A DNA stretch of 17,809 bases from Dehalococcoidales bacterium (lineage in GTDB: Bacteria > Chloroflexota > Dehalococcoidia > Dehalococcoidales > Fen-1064): positions 1 through 17,809 of the forward strand of contig JAFGHZ010000098.1 in NCBI GenBank assembly GCA_016929875.1, read 5' to 3'. A model generated the notes under the pieces. That model was not told where the DNA came from. It saw only the letters and a list, made by a program, of their open reading frames with translations, and made no database searches. The position numbers were made by a program, and so were the translations under genes. Positions 7,436 to 13,684 of this stretch are shown here, in pieces. Numbering within the stretch: position 1 is the first letter of the stretch; each line of letters opens with the position of its first letter.

Positions 7436-7464
7436 TTGACAAATTACACGTTTCCGTGTAATAT
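7436..7464 (+). promoter_or_regulatory. Strong sigma70-type promoter of the methyltransferase gene
   Basis: Perfect -35 TTGACA (7436-7441), exactly 17 nt of spacer, -10 TAATAT (7459-7464). Predicted start is near 7470, giving an untranslated leader of about 80 nt before the GTG at 7552. The spacer and most of the -10 are occupied by a perfect inverted repeat listed separately. Confidence 0.7.
7443..7462. promoter_or_regulatory. Operator-like palindrome over the methyltransferase promoter
   Basis: ATTACACG and CGTGTAAT are perfect 8-bp inverted arms around a TTTC centre, filling the -35/-10 spacer and overlapping four bases of the -10. A dimeric repressor bound here would block RNA polymerase. 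In restriction-modification loci such sites are bound by C proteins or by the methyltransferase itself. No helix-turn-helix gene lies in the insert, so the binder is unknown. Confidence 0.55.
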
Positions 7465-7468
7465 TTTG

Positions 7469-7487
7469 CTAGTGAATCTAACACTAG
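7469..7487. promoter_or_regulatory. Second inverted repeat at the methyltransferase transcription start
   Basis: CTAGTG-7 nt-CACTAG, perfect 6-bp arms, begins at the predicted transcription start (about 7470). It could be a second operator or a small hairpin at the 5' end of the RNA. Its sequence differs from the promoter palindrome. Confidence 0.3.
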
Positions 7488-7551
7488 AAATTTGATTGTC
7501 TAACAAAAGTAATTAGTGGTAAAATTAGACTACTTGAAGGGATAAAAGATC

Positions 7552-8769
7552 GTGGTTATAGAATTAGAAAGACCTGTTGTGTTTCGTGATTTAGTGCCGG
7601 AGATACCGTCAACCACTTATGCAACATTTGGTCTATACAAATATCCTGCGAAGTTTATTCCCCAAGTAATAGCATATGCTCTAAGAACCTTTGCTGAGCC
7701 TGGAATGAGCGTGTTTGACCCCTTTGGCGGATATGGCACTGTTGGAGTAGTAGCAAGATTATATGGCAACGATTATGAACTTTGGGACCTAAACCCACTA
7801 CTCAGCCATCTTCATCCAATTGCTGTAATGAATCCTATAGAGATAGACTTGCCAGAGTTACTCCGGAGACTAAAGGGATATGACCTACTATTCCAACCAG
7901 ACTGGTCAAACATGGGTTACTGGTATCCAGAAATGTTCTCGCCGATGCTTCAAAAAGCGTGGGGATTCTATCACTCCCTTAATGATTGCGATTTGAAACG
8001 TGTTCTTCTTATCCCACTTCTTAAAACCACTCGCTATTTTTCCCTAAATGATGATAAAAGACAAAAACTATCTCAATCTCCGTTATCACGGATGAGGATA
8101 ACCAAACTACAAGAGCGTGATTGGGAAGAAGTATTTTACGACAAGATACTTACTGGAGTAGAACATATTATAAGAGGTCTGAACGAATATCAGGGCCTAA
8201 CTCCTGCACCGGTCAATGCTACTGTAAGAGCGGGGGTTGATACGTTCACGACTGAACTATCTCATGACCACGATATTCTTCTAACTTCACCGCCTTACCT
8301 ACAGGCACAAGAGTATATTCGTTCTTGCAAGATGGATTTGTTCTGGTTAGGTTATCCTGAAAGCCAAATTAAAATTTTGGGGAAAACAGAGTTTCCGTAT
8401 CGAGAAGTACCACGTATTCCTATACACTCAAATATATACAATGAATGCCTTAAGGAGATATCCGAACCTCATATGATTCGCATGTTTGAGCAGTATTTTT
8501 GCGGAGTTTTGGGATCTCTTTCACGGTTGCAAGAACACATTACAGGTCGTTTGCTTCTCTTCGTAGGCCCTGCCACAGTCAGAAATATTCCGATTCCAAT
8601 TGACCGTATTTTTATTGAGCACTTAGAAACACTAGGTTGGAATCACAAAGCTACTCTCATAGACACCATTGTCTCACGGTCAATGTTCTTCTATGATGCA
8701 AATCCGGCTACAGGGTCTAACGATAAGAGGATGTCAACAGAGCATCTAGTAGTTCTTTCAAGAAGATAA
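7552..8769 (+). CDS. DNA methyltransferase (N4-cytosine/N6-adenine type, TSPPY motif)
   Basis: Transfers a methyl group from S-adenosylmethionine to an exocyclic amino group of DNA. In 405 residues: a motif X-like YPAKFIP at 31-37; motif I FDPFGGYGT at 55-63 (AdoMet binding); an acidic DLNP at 79-82; catalytic motif IV TSPPY at 245-249. SPPY is most common in N4-cytosine enzymes, so m4C is favoured, but m6A cannot be ruled out. AdoMet region before catalytic region, with about 180 residues between them, resembles the alpha-class order, and the middle part is the likely target-recognition region. The start is GTG 7552, since TAA lies in frame three codons upstream; GAAGG is 12 nt away, a weak site. 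The gene is clearly AT-richer than polA and gyrB, fitting acquisition by transfer. It converges on a nuclease-like gene. Confidence 0.88.
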   Translation: MVIELERPVVFRDLVPEIPSTTYATFGLYKYPAKFIPQVIAYALRTFAEPGMSVFDPFGGYGTVGVVARLYGNDYELWDLNPLLSHLHPIAVMNPIEIDLPELLRRLKGYDLLFQPDWSNMGYWYPEMFSPMLQKAWGFYHSLNDCDLKRVLLIPLLKTTRYFSLNDDKRQKLSQSPLSRMRITKLQERDWEEVFYDKILTGVEHIIRGLNEYQGLTPAPVNATVRAGVDTFTTELSHDHDILLTSPPYLQAQEYIRSCKMDLFWLGYPESQIKILGKTEFPYREVPRIPIHSNIYNECLKEISEPHMIRMFEQYFCGVLGSLSRLQEHITGRLLLFVGPATVRNIPIPIDRIFIEHLETLGWNHKATLIDTIVSRSMFFYDANPATGSNDKRMSTEHLVVLSRR

Positions 8770-8773
8770 ACGA

Positions 8774-9274
8774 TTACAAAGAAGGGATAATACCGAATCG
8801 TTGGCATTGGGAAATAACATATTTTGAGGCTTTGCATCGGTTAAGCATCTCATAGTTGTTCTTGAGACGCTCAATTTTACTCAACGATATACTACCTTGA
8901 GATAACTTATCAATGAGGATGGTAGGAACAAAATATAAGTCGTAGGAATCGGGGCCTCGTGGGTGTACCCCTATGACTACATCACAGGTTTTAGGAGATT
9001 GTCTGTAAACCTTTACGTTAGATACATATTCTCTATCCACTCCGCCTCTACTCCCACTTGTAAATTGGACAGAGTTTTGGGCAGTTTTCACTTGACACCT
9101 TATGATGTCTTCCCCCTGTTCGGATTTACGCACAATTACGATGTCATACGGAGATAAAGGAAGGTCTACTAAAGACACATTCCCATACCGCTTCATAAGA
9201 ATGCCCGCAGCTATGTGTTCATGTGCAAAACCACTAATTGCGGCATCCCGACCACGTTTTTCAGCATCAGTCAT
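8774..9274 (-). CDS. PD-(D/E)XK-type nuclease candidate, probable restriction enzyme partner
   Basis: A 166-residue protein without a named family that I recognise with certainty. The layout fits a small PD-(D/E)XK nuclease: helix with E19 (GFAHEHIAAGILMKRYG), then D44 in LSPYDIVIV, then Q61-V-K63 in RCQVKTA, the variant QxK form used by intron-associated and other small nucleases. After that come a beta-rich stretch, CDVVIGVHP, and YDLYFVPTILI, reminiscent of the PDDEXK_5 group. The ATG at 9274 has GGAGG 8 nt upstream, a strong site, and a good promoter. It ends 4 nt from the methyltransferase stop, facing it. Inferred: this is the cutting half of a type II-like system whose methyltransferase is next door. 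An orphan nuclease or a DNA-binding protein without cleavage is also possible. Confidence 0.65.
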   Translation of the reverse strand: MTDAEKRGRDAAISGFAHEHIAAGILMKRYGNVSLVDLPLSPYDIVIVRKSEQGEDIIRCQVKTAQNSVQFTSGSRGGVDREYVSNVKVYRQSPKTCDVVIGVHPRGPDSYDLYFVPTILIDKLSQGSISLSKIERLKNNYEMLNRCKASKYVISQCQRFGIIPSL

Positions 9275-9306
9275 GCAGAATCCTCCAAATATAACAATCT
9301 CTTGCG

Positions 9307-9335
9307 ATAATAATACTTGGAGTAAAATAAGTCAA
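9307..9335 (-). promoter_or_regulatory. Predicted sigma70-type promoter of the nuclease candidate
   Basis: On the minus strand: -35 TTGACT (9330-9335), 17-nt spacer, -10 TATTAT (9307-9312), each 5 of 6 consensus bases. Transcription would start near 9300, giving a ~25-nt leader that holds the GGAGG ribosome site. It carries no copy of the palindrome seen at the methyltransferase promoter, so the two genes appear to be controlled differently. Confidence 0.55.
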
Positions 9336-9392
9336 GGCGACTTTTGATGCAAAGGGAAACATCGCCAAAAGTAAACCTTACTCTCTCCTTTA

Positions 9393-9415
9393 CAGCTTCA
9401 CTTCGAAGCTGAAGT
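9393..9415. promoter_or_regulatory. Overlapping inverted repeats at the gyrB promoter
   Basis: CAGCTTC-ACTTC-GAAGCTG (9393-9411) is a perfect 7-bp inverted repeat. The overlapping ACTTC-6 nt-GAAGT (9400-9415) offers a second pairing. They cover the predicted -35 and spacer of the gyrB promoter, so they may be an operator or a supercoiling-sensitive cruciform-prone site. gyrB expression is supercoiling-controlled in many bacteria, but nothing here shows the mechanism. Confidence 0.4.
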
Positions 9416-9425
9416 ATGGTATAAT
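9397..9425 (+). promoter_or_regulatory. Predicted gyrB promoter with extended -10
   Basis: Perfect extended -10 TGG-TATAAT (TATAAT at 9420-9425) with a weak -35 TTCACT (9397-9402) at 17 nt. The start should fall at about 9432, on the ATG of a short leader ORF (9433) and about 100 nt before the gyrB ATG. Confidence 0.6.
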
Positions 9426-9432
9426 AAGCTGA

Positions 9433-9525
9433 ATGGGAAATGCACTTGCGGAAAAAGACAAAAACGGCCTCCTTGGACTGTCCTCTTTTTCATCTCTAAT
9501 TGCGAAATTTATCCCTGCGGAGTAG
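9433..9525 (+). CDS. Possible 30-residue leader peptide upstream of gyrB
   Basis: An ATG located 7 nt after the TATAAT of the gyrB promoter opens a 30-codon frame. It starts MGNALAEKDKNGLLGLSSFS, ends in AKFIPAE, and closes with tandem TAG TAG at 9523-9528, 6 nt before the gyrB ATG. It would start without a leader, like polA. The last codon, GAG, is part of the GGAG that is the only candidate gyrB ribosome site (12 nt from the ATG), so translating this frame could drive gyrB by coupling. The frame also contains a long imperfect stem (9451-9460 with 9479-9491). I recognise no homologue. It may be a real small protein, a regulatory leader ORF, or chance. Confidence 0.4.
   Translation: MGNALAEKDKNGLLGLSSFSSLIAKFIPAE
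9451..9491 (+). promoter_or_regulatory. Imperfect stem in the gyrB leader RNA
   Basis: GAAAAAG then ACA (9451-9460) pairs with TGT then CTTTTTC (9479-9491), with a 3-nt bulge (CCT) on the 3' side. The loop contains CCTCCTT, which matches the anti-Shine-Dalgarno end of 16S rRNA and could pair with the GGAG before gyrB. This suggests, but does not prove, an RNA structure affecting gyrB translation. A weak intrinsic terminator is another reading. Confidence 0.3.
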
Positions 9526-9534
9526 TAGTCGATT

Positions 9535-11487
9535 ATGATTGAAAATAACAGCCGCTCTTTACCCGATTCAGATAAAGCCAAACCTAAGAAAGGCGCCAGC
9601 GAATATAACGCCGAAGCGATTCACGTCCTGGGCGGTCGTGAGGCGGTACGCCGCCGTCCCGGAATGTACATCGGCAGTACCGACCAGCGCGGTCTGCACC
9701 ACCTGGTTTACGAAATCGTTTATAACAGCGTCGACGAAGCGATGGCGGGCTTCTGCTCTCACATCAACGTTGTTATCCAGGAAGATAACTCCGTCACAGT
9801 TGAAGATGACGGACGCGGTATACCCGTGGGGATACATCCCCAGACCGGCAAATCCGCTCTGGAAACGGTGATGACCACCCTGCATGCCGGGGCTAAGTTC
9901 GATGGCAAAGTCTATCAGGTCTCCGGAGGCCTGCACGGTGTCGGCGCTTCCGTCGTCAATGCTCTTTCTCAATGGGTGAAGGTCTGGGTAAAGCACGACA
10001 GAAAACTCTATTTTCAGGAATACGACCGCGGTGTGCCGAAAGCGGATGTCGCCGTTGTCGGCAAGGCAAAAGGCACCGGTACTATCACCGGTTTTATGGC
10101 AGACAAAGAAATCTTCGGGACTATCAAGTACGATTTCAATACCCTCAGCGAGCGCATCCGGGAAATAGCCTACCTCAACAAAGGGCTGGAAATTTCCCTC
10201 AAGGATATCAAAGAGGATAAAGAACAGACCTATTTCTTCGAAGGCGGCATCACCAGCTTCGTGAGACATCTCAACCGTAACCGCGTCGTCCTTCACAAAC
10301 TGCCCATCTACACCTCGAAAGCATATAACGGGACATTGGTTGAAGCGGCACTGCAATATAACGACGGCTTTAGCGAGTCGATTTTCAGCTTCGCTAACTG
10401 CGTCAATACTATCGACGGCGGTACCCACCTTACCGGTTTCCGCTCGGCTTTGACCCGCGTCTTCAACGATTATGCCCGCAAAAACAAACTTCTCAAAGAA
10501 GACGACCCCAACCTCAGCGGCGACGACGTGAGAGAAGGTTTAACGGCCGTCGTCAGCATCAAGATTTCCGAGCCTCAATTCGAAGGGCAGACAAAAGGTA
10601 AGCTGGGGAATGCCGAAGCCAAGACTGCCGTCGAAGCCGTCGTCAGCGAGGGACTAGCATTATACCTCGAAGAGCACCCTGACGACGCCAAATCTATCCT
10701 TGATAAATGTCTGCTCTCCGCCCGCGCGAGAGAAGCCGCCCGTAAAGCCCGCGACCTGATTGTCCGAAAAAACAGCCTCGACGCCGGCACTCTGCCCGGC
10801 AAGCTGGCAGATTGTTCCGAGAAAGACCCCTCTCTTTGCGAATTGTATCTGGTGGAAGGCGATTCCGCCGGCGGTTCGGCAAAGCAGGGCAGAGAGCGCC
10901 GCTTCCAGGCGATTCTACCGCTCAGAGGTAAAATTCTGAACGTGGAAAAGGCTTCACCCGACAAAATGCTATCGGTGGCGGAAATACGCGCCATCATTAC
11001 GGCTCTCGGCGCCGGACTGGACGAAGAATTCGACAACCAGAAACTCCGCTACCATAAGGTCATCCTGATGACGGATGCGGACGTGGACGGTTCGCATATT
11101 CGCACACTGCTACTGACTTTCTTCTTCCGCCACATGGCGAAGCTGATTGCTGAAAAACACCTCTTCATCGCTCAACCGCCTCTCTACCGGGCTAAAACTA
11201 ACAAGGAAGAACGCTGGATATATTCCGATCAAGAAAGAGAGCTTGTCCTTAAAGAATTGAAGGACAAGCGGGTAGATTGGCAGCGCTACAAGGGTCTGGG
11301 AGAGATGAACAGCGAGCAGTTGTGGGAAACCACGATGAACCCCGCAACGAGGACTCTTCTTGAGGTCAATATCGAGGACGCCGCCAGAGCAGACGAAATC
11401 TTCCAAATATTGATGGGCGACGAGGTCGCGCCGCGCAAGGCTTTCATCACCGCGAACGCCCAATACGTAAAGAACCTGGATGTCTAG
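9535..11487 (+). CDS. gyrB: DNA gyrase subunit B
   Basis: ATPase subunit of gyrase, which introduces negative supercoils together with GyrA (not in the window). It has 650 residues, the short gyrase B form without the long insert of enterobacteria. Order: a polar tail of about 25 residues; GHKL ATPase with E60 (catalytic base), N64 and D67 in the N-box, DDGRGIPVG at 91-99, and GGLHGVG at 131-137; transducer with the QTK loop (K354); TOPRIM domain with E441 in YLVEGDSAGGSAKQGRERR and D514/D516/D518 in MTDADVDGSHI; C-terminal RYKGLGEMN at 584-592. Odd: N-box residue 63 is Tyr where E. coli and B. subtilis GyrB have Asp. It is the only housekeeping gene on the plus strand here and reads away from the methyltransferase/nuclease insert. 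Confidence 0.98.
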   Translation: MIENNSRSLPDSDKAKPKKGASEYNAEAIHVLGGREAVRRRPGMYIGSTDQRGLHHLVYEIVYNSVDEAMAGFCSHINVVIQEDNSVTVEDDGRGIPVGIHPQTGKSALETVMTTLHAGAKFDGKVYQVSGGLHGVGASVVNALSQWVKVWVKHDRKLYFQEYDRGVPKADVAVVGKAKGTGTITGFMADKEIFGTIKYDFNTLSERIREIAYLNKGLEISLKDIKEDKEQTYFFEGGITSFVRHLNRNRVVLHKLPIYTSKAYNGTLVEAALQYNDGFSESIFSFANCVNTIDGGTHLTGFRSALTRVFNDYARKNKLLKEDDPNLSGDDVREGLTAVVSIKISEPQFEGQTKGKLGNAEAKTAVEAVVSEGLALYLEEHPDDAKSILDKCLLSARAREAARKARDLIVRKNSLDAGTLPGKLADCSEKDPSLCELYLVEGDSAGGSAKQGRERRFQAILPLRGKILNVEKASPDKMLSVAEIRAIITALGAGLDEEFDNQKLRYHKVILMTDADVDGSHIRTLLLTFFFRHMAKLIAEKHLFIAQPPLYRAKTNKEERWIYSDQERELVLKELKDKRVDWQRYKGLGEMNSEQLWETTMNPATRTLLEVNIEDAARADEIFQILMGDEVAPRKAFITANAQYVKNLDV

Positions 11488-11526
11488 CGGAAATTTAATG
11501 GACTTCATCCACAATCCTGAAGCGCA

Positions 11527-11570
11527 TAACCGACTATTGACTTCGTAAAGCCTTTTCGGTTATTTCTTTA
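11527..11570 (+). terminator. Terminator-like inverted repeat after gyrB
   Basis: TAACCGA (11527-11533) and TCGGTTA (11556-11562) are perfect 7-bp inverted arms around a 22-nt loop, followed by a T-rich run (TTTCTTTA). It lies 40 nt past the gyrB stop, a fitting place for an intrinsic terminator. The long loop and short, A/T-containing stem make it weak. Confidence 0.35.
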
Positions 11571-11640
11571 CAAAGAACCAATCCGTCCATTTAGGCTTGT
11601 ATTTTTCTACGAGAATGACCGGCAACTTATTCTCCCTTTT

Positions 11641-11673
11641 TGTCATCCTGGAGCGTAGCGAAGGATCTCAGGG
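11641..11673 (+). repeat. REP-like repeat, left copy flanking the GIY-YIG gene
   Basis: Reads GTCATCCTGGAGCGTAGCGA then AGGATCTCAGGG, the style of short GTCAT...AGCGAAG.ATCTCAGG repeats scattered in many bacterial genomes. Its reverse complement matches the right copy at 12009-12052 at both ends. The stop codon of the GIY-YIG gene (11668-11670) lies inside it, and so does the ATG of a 28-codon ORF reading left (11646). Confidence 0.65.
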
Positions 11674-11982
11674 ATGTGGCGGGGAATCCTGATTATCATA
11701 CCAATCAGCACTCAAGTCCACCATCTGTGGATTAATAGTTTTTATCAACTCCAGCTTCTTACTTTTAAGCATTCCCTTTATTTGTTTCTCTCTGATGATA
11801 GCTGCTGTTACATCATCTGAAGAGGCAAAGTATACCAGCCGATCGATATTATACTTTTTAGTGAAGCCGTCTAATAATTTATTTTTGTGCTCGAAAATCC
11901 GGCGTTCCAGATCCTTAGTAACACCGGTGTAGAGAGTACCGGATTTATTGGCCATTATATAAACGTAATACTCTTTCTTCAT
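11668..11982 (-). CDS. GIY-YIG nuclease, small single-domain (URI/COG2827 type)
   Basis: 104 residues forming one GIY-YIG domain: EYYVYIMANKSGTLYTGVTK supplies the GIY and YIG strands (VYI at 7-9, YTG at 18-20), LERRIFEHK holds catalytic R27, and IIREKQIKGM holds catalytic E65, followed by INP. Small stand-alone members of this group are nucleases of mostly unknown biological role. The start is ATG 11982; an in-frame GTG at 12009 would add nine residues (GWQYDILV) but makes a poor domain start. No strong ribosome site is visible. The gene is bracketed by inverted copies of a REP-like repeat: its stop codon lies inside the left copy and its start is 26 nt inside the right copy. This suggests that gene and repeats form one unit. 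Confidence 0.9.
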   Translation of the reverse strand: MKKEYYVYIMANKSGTLYTGVTKDLERRIFEHKNKLLDGFTKKYNIDRLVYFASSDDVTAAIIREKQIKGMLKSKKLELIKTINPQMVDLSADWYDNQDSPPHP

Positions 11983-12008
11983 AACCAGGATATCATACTG
12001 CCACCCCA

Positions 12009-12052
12009 CCCTGAGATTCTTCGCCCCGATTTCATCGGGTCTCCAGAATGAC
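12009..12052 (-). repeat. REP-like repeat, right copy with extended hairpin
   Basis: The inverted counterpart of the repeat at 11641-11673. On the plus strand it reads CCCTGAGATTCTTCGC, then a hairpin CCCGAT-TTC-ATCGGG, then CTCCAGAATGAC. Outer and inner segments match the left copy; the centre is enlarged by the hairpin. It ends 6 nt from the stop codon of the UPF0371 gene and could also form a stem in that gene's RNA, although no T-run follows. Confidence 0.6.
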
Positions 12053-12058
12053 TATGGG

Positions 12059-13633
12059 CTAGGTCACAAAGAGATTATTGGAAGACGACTTTCCGTCGGT
12101 AGTCAGGTTGACACCCAACCTCTTCAGGCCCACATCATCCCCGGGAGTGGGAATGTGCGTCATATGCATTTCACAACCTTTCAATTCTACCAGCTTTTTC
12201 ATGGCTAATTCCGCAGTGTGATTGGTAGTCGCACTTATGGAGAGGGCAATCAGGGTTTCTGCTAAATCAAGGCTCGTGGATTCCGCACCCAGAATGTCTT
12301 CTTTCAGTCTGGATATTTGACTTATTATATGGGGGGACAGCAAGAGTATTTCGTCGGGGATATTTGCCAGAACCTTAGTAGCATTCAATACCAAACTCGA
12401 GGAAGCATGCATCAGCTGGGAATTTTTGCCCGTGACGATTCTACCGCCGCTTAACTGTATTGTCGCACCGCAATATATGCCGGCATTGCCTTTTGCCTTT
12501 GCCTCTGCCTCGGCAGCGGCGGTCCTGGCTACTTCAACCACTGCCCTGTCTGTAATTTTTACGCCCAATTCTTCCATTAAGCGCATTACCCTGTCCACCG
12601 TCTCTTTTTTTTCTATCCCCAGTATATATTCTTCGTTGTACCTGAAGTAGCGACGGATTAACTCCTGCTTCGACGCTTCCTTCACTACCTCATCATTGAT
12701 GATACCGGAAGCCGCCCGGTTTACCCCCATATCGGTGGGGGAATTATAGAACGATTGCTTCGCCCACTTGAGCAAGCCGTTAGCGGGGCCGCCTTCCTTG
12801 CCTGCGGCGGTTTCATCGGAGAATATTTTGCTCAAGATGAGTTTCAATATCGGAAAGCTCTCGACATCGCGATTGTAATTCACCGCGGCTTCGTTATAGG
12901 CGCTCAAATGAAAGGGGTCGACCAGATTAAAATCTTGAATATCGGCGGTGGCCGCTTCATAAGCTACGTTCACCGGGTGCTTCAAGGGCAAATTCCAGAT
13001 GGGGAAAGTTTCGAACTTGGCGTAACCGGCGCTTATCCCGCGTCTATTCTCCTGATATAGCTGCGAAAGGCAGGCAGCCAGTTTTCCGCTACCCGGACCG
13101 GGGCCTGTCACCACCACAATCGGCTTCCTGGTTTCTATGTACTCGTTTTTGCCGAAGCCCTCGTCGCTGACCACCTTATCCACGTTCGTGGGGTACCCCT
13201 CTATAGGATAATGCAAATAAACCTTAACCCCCCTGTGCTCCAGTTTATTTTTAAAGATAACGGCAGACGGCTGATTAACAAAACGTGTAATCACCACGGC
13301 GATGACATCCAGGTTCCACTTTCTCAAATCATCTATCAACTTCAAGGTGGCATCATCGTAGGTTATCCCGAAATCGCCCCTCACCCTTCCTTTTTCGATG
13401 TCGCCGGCATAAACACACAGGACGATATCTATCTTGTCCTTCAATACCTGCAGGAGACTTATCTTGACATTAGGGTCGTAACCCGGAAGGACGCGCGCGG
13501 CGTGATAATCGTAACAGAGCTTCCCGCCGAACTCCAGATAGAGTTTATTGCCGAATTTTGCCACCCGGTCTAAAATCGCCGCGGTCTGCTCTTTGAGATA
13601 TTTCTCGTTATCAAAACCTATTTTCTGCGCCAT
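12059..13633 (-). CDS. UPF0371/DUF1846 family protein of unknown function
   Basis: 524 residues, the usual size of the family and alignable in character over its length: IGFDNEKYLKEQTAAILDR at the start, then KLYLEFGGKLCYDYHAARVL, the glycine-rich GPGPGSGK at 177-184 (resembles a nucleotide-binding loop), and KFETFPIWNLPLKHPVNVAY followed by DIQDFNLVDPFHL. Near the end are SGGRIVTGKNSQLMHASSS and TTDGKSSSNNLF. It is soluble, with no signal peptide. The function is not established, and I do not assign a reaction. Start: the ATG at 13633 has AAGG 8-9 nt upstream; the in-frame GTG two codons earlier lies within that spacing and is less likely. It has its own -10 (13657-13662) in the short gap after the flavoprotein gene, so it may be a separate unit. 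Confidence 0.92.
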   Translation of the reverse strand: MAQKIGFDNEKYLKEQTAAILDRVAKFGNKLYLEFGGKLCYDYHAARVLPGYDPNVKISLLQVLKDKIDIVLCVYAGDIEKGRVRGDFGITYDDATLKLIDDLRKWNLDVIAVVITRFVNQPSAVIFKNKLEHRGVKVYLHYPIEGYPTNVDKVVSDEGFGKNEYIETRKPIVVVTGPGPGSGKLAACLSQLYQENRRGISAGYAKFETFPIWNLPLKHPVNVAYEAATADIQDFNLVDPFHLSAYNEAAVNYNRDVESFPILKLILSKIFSDETAAGKEGGPANGLLKWAKQSFYNSPTDMGVNRAASGIINDEVVKEASKQELIRRYFRYNEEYILGIEKKETVDRVMRLMEELGVKITDRAVVEVARTAAAEAEAKAKGNAGIYCGATIQLSGGRIVTGKNSQLMHASSSLVLNATKVLANIPDEILLLSPHIISQISRLKEDILGAESTSLDLAETLIALSISATTNHTAELAMKKLVELKGCEMHMTHIPTPGDDVGLKRLGVNLTTDGKSSSNNLFVT

Positions 13634-13656
13634 ATTCACACCTTTTTATGGGACAT

Positions 13657-13662
13657 ATTATA
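13657..13662 (-). promoter_or_regulatory. Candidate -10 box of the UPF0371 gene
   Basis: A perfect TATAAT on the minus strand between the flavoprotein stop (13685) and the UPF0371 start (13633). The start would be near 13650, giving a ~17-nt leader that holds the AAAAAGG ribosome site. No convincing -35 is seen. Confidence 0.4.
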
Positions 13663-13684
13663 AACAAAAACAAATGGCTAAAGT

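Noticed and set aside
9336..9372. GGCGA...TCGCC with CTTTTG...CAAAAG as a terminator or operator
   Set aside because: The two pairings cross each other and cannot form one hairpin. There is no T-run and no clear role.
9568..10428. 286-codon open frame on the minus strand
   Set aside because: Entirely antisense to the gyrB ATPase domain, which is unmistakable. The product has no domain character. It is a codon-bias shadow.
11983..12009. Earlier GTG start for the GIY-YIG gene
   Set aside because: It would add nine residues before the domain and begin inside the flanking repeat. The ATG at 11982 starts directly at the domain, though the evidence is not decisive.
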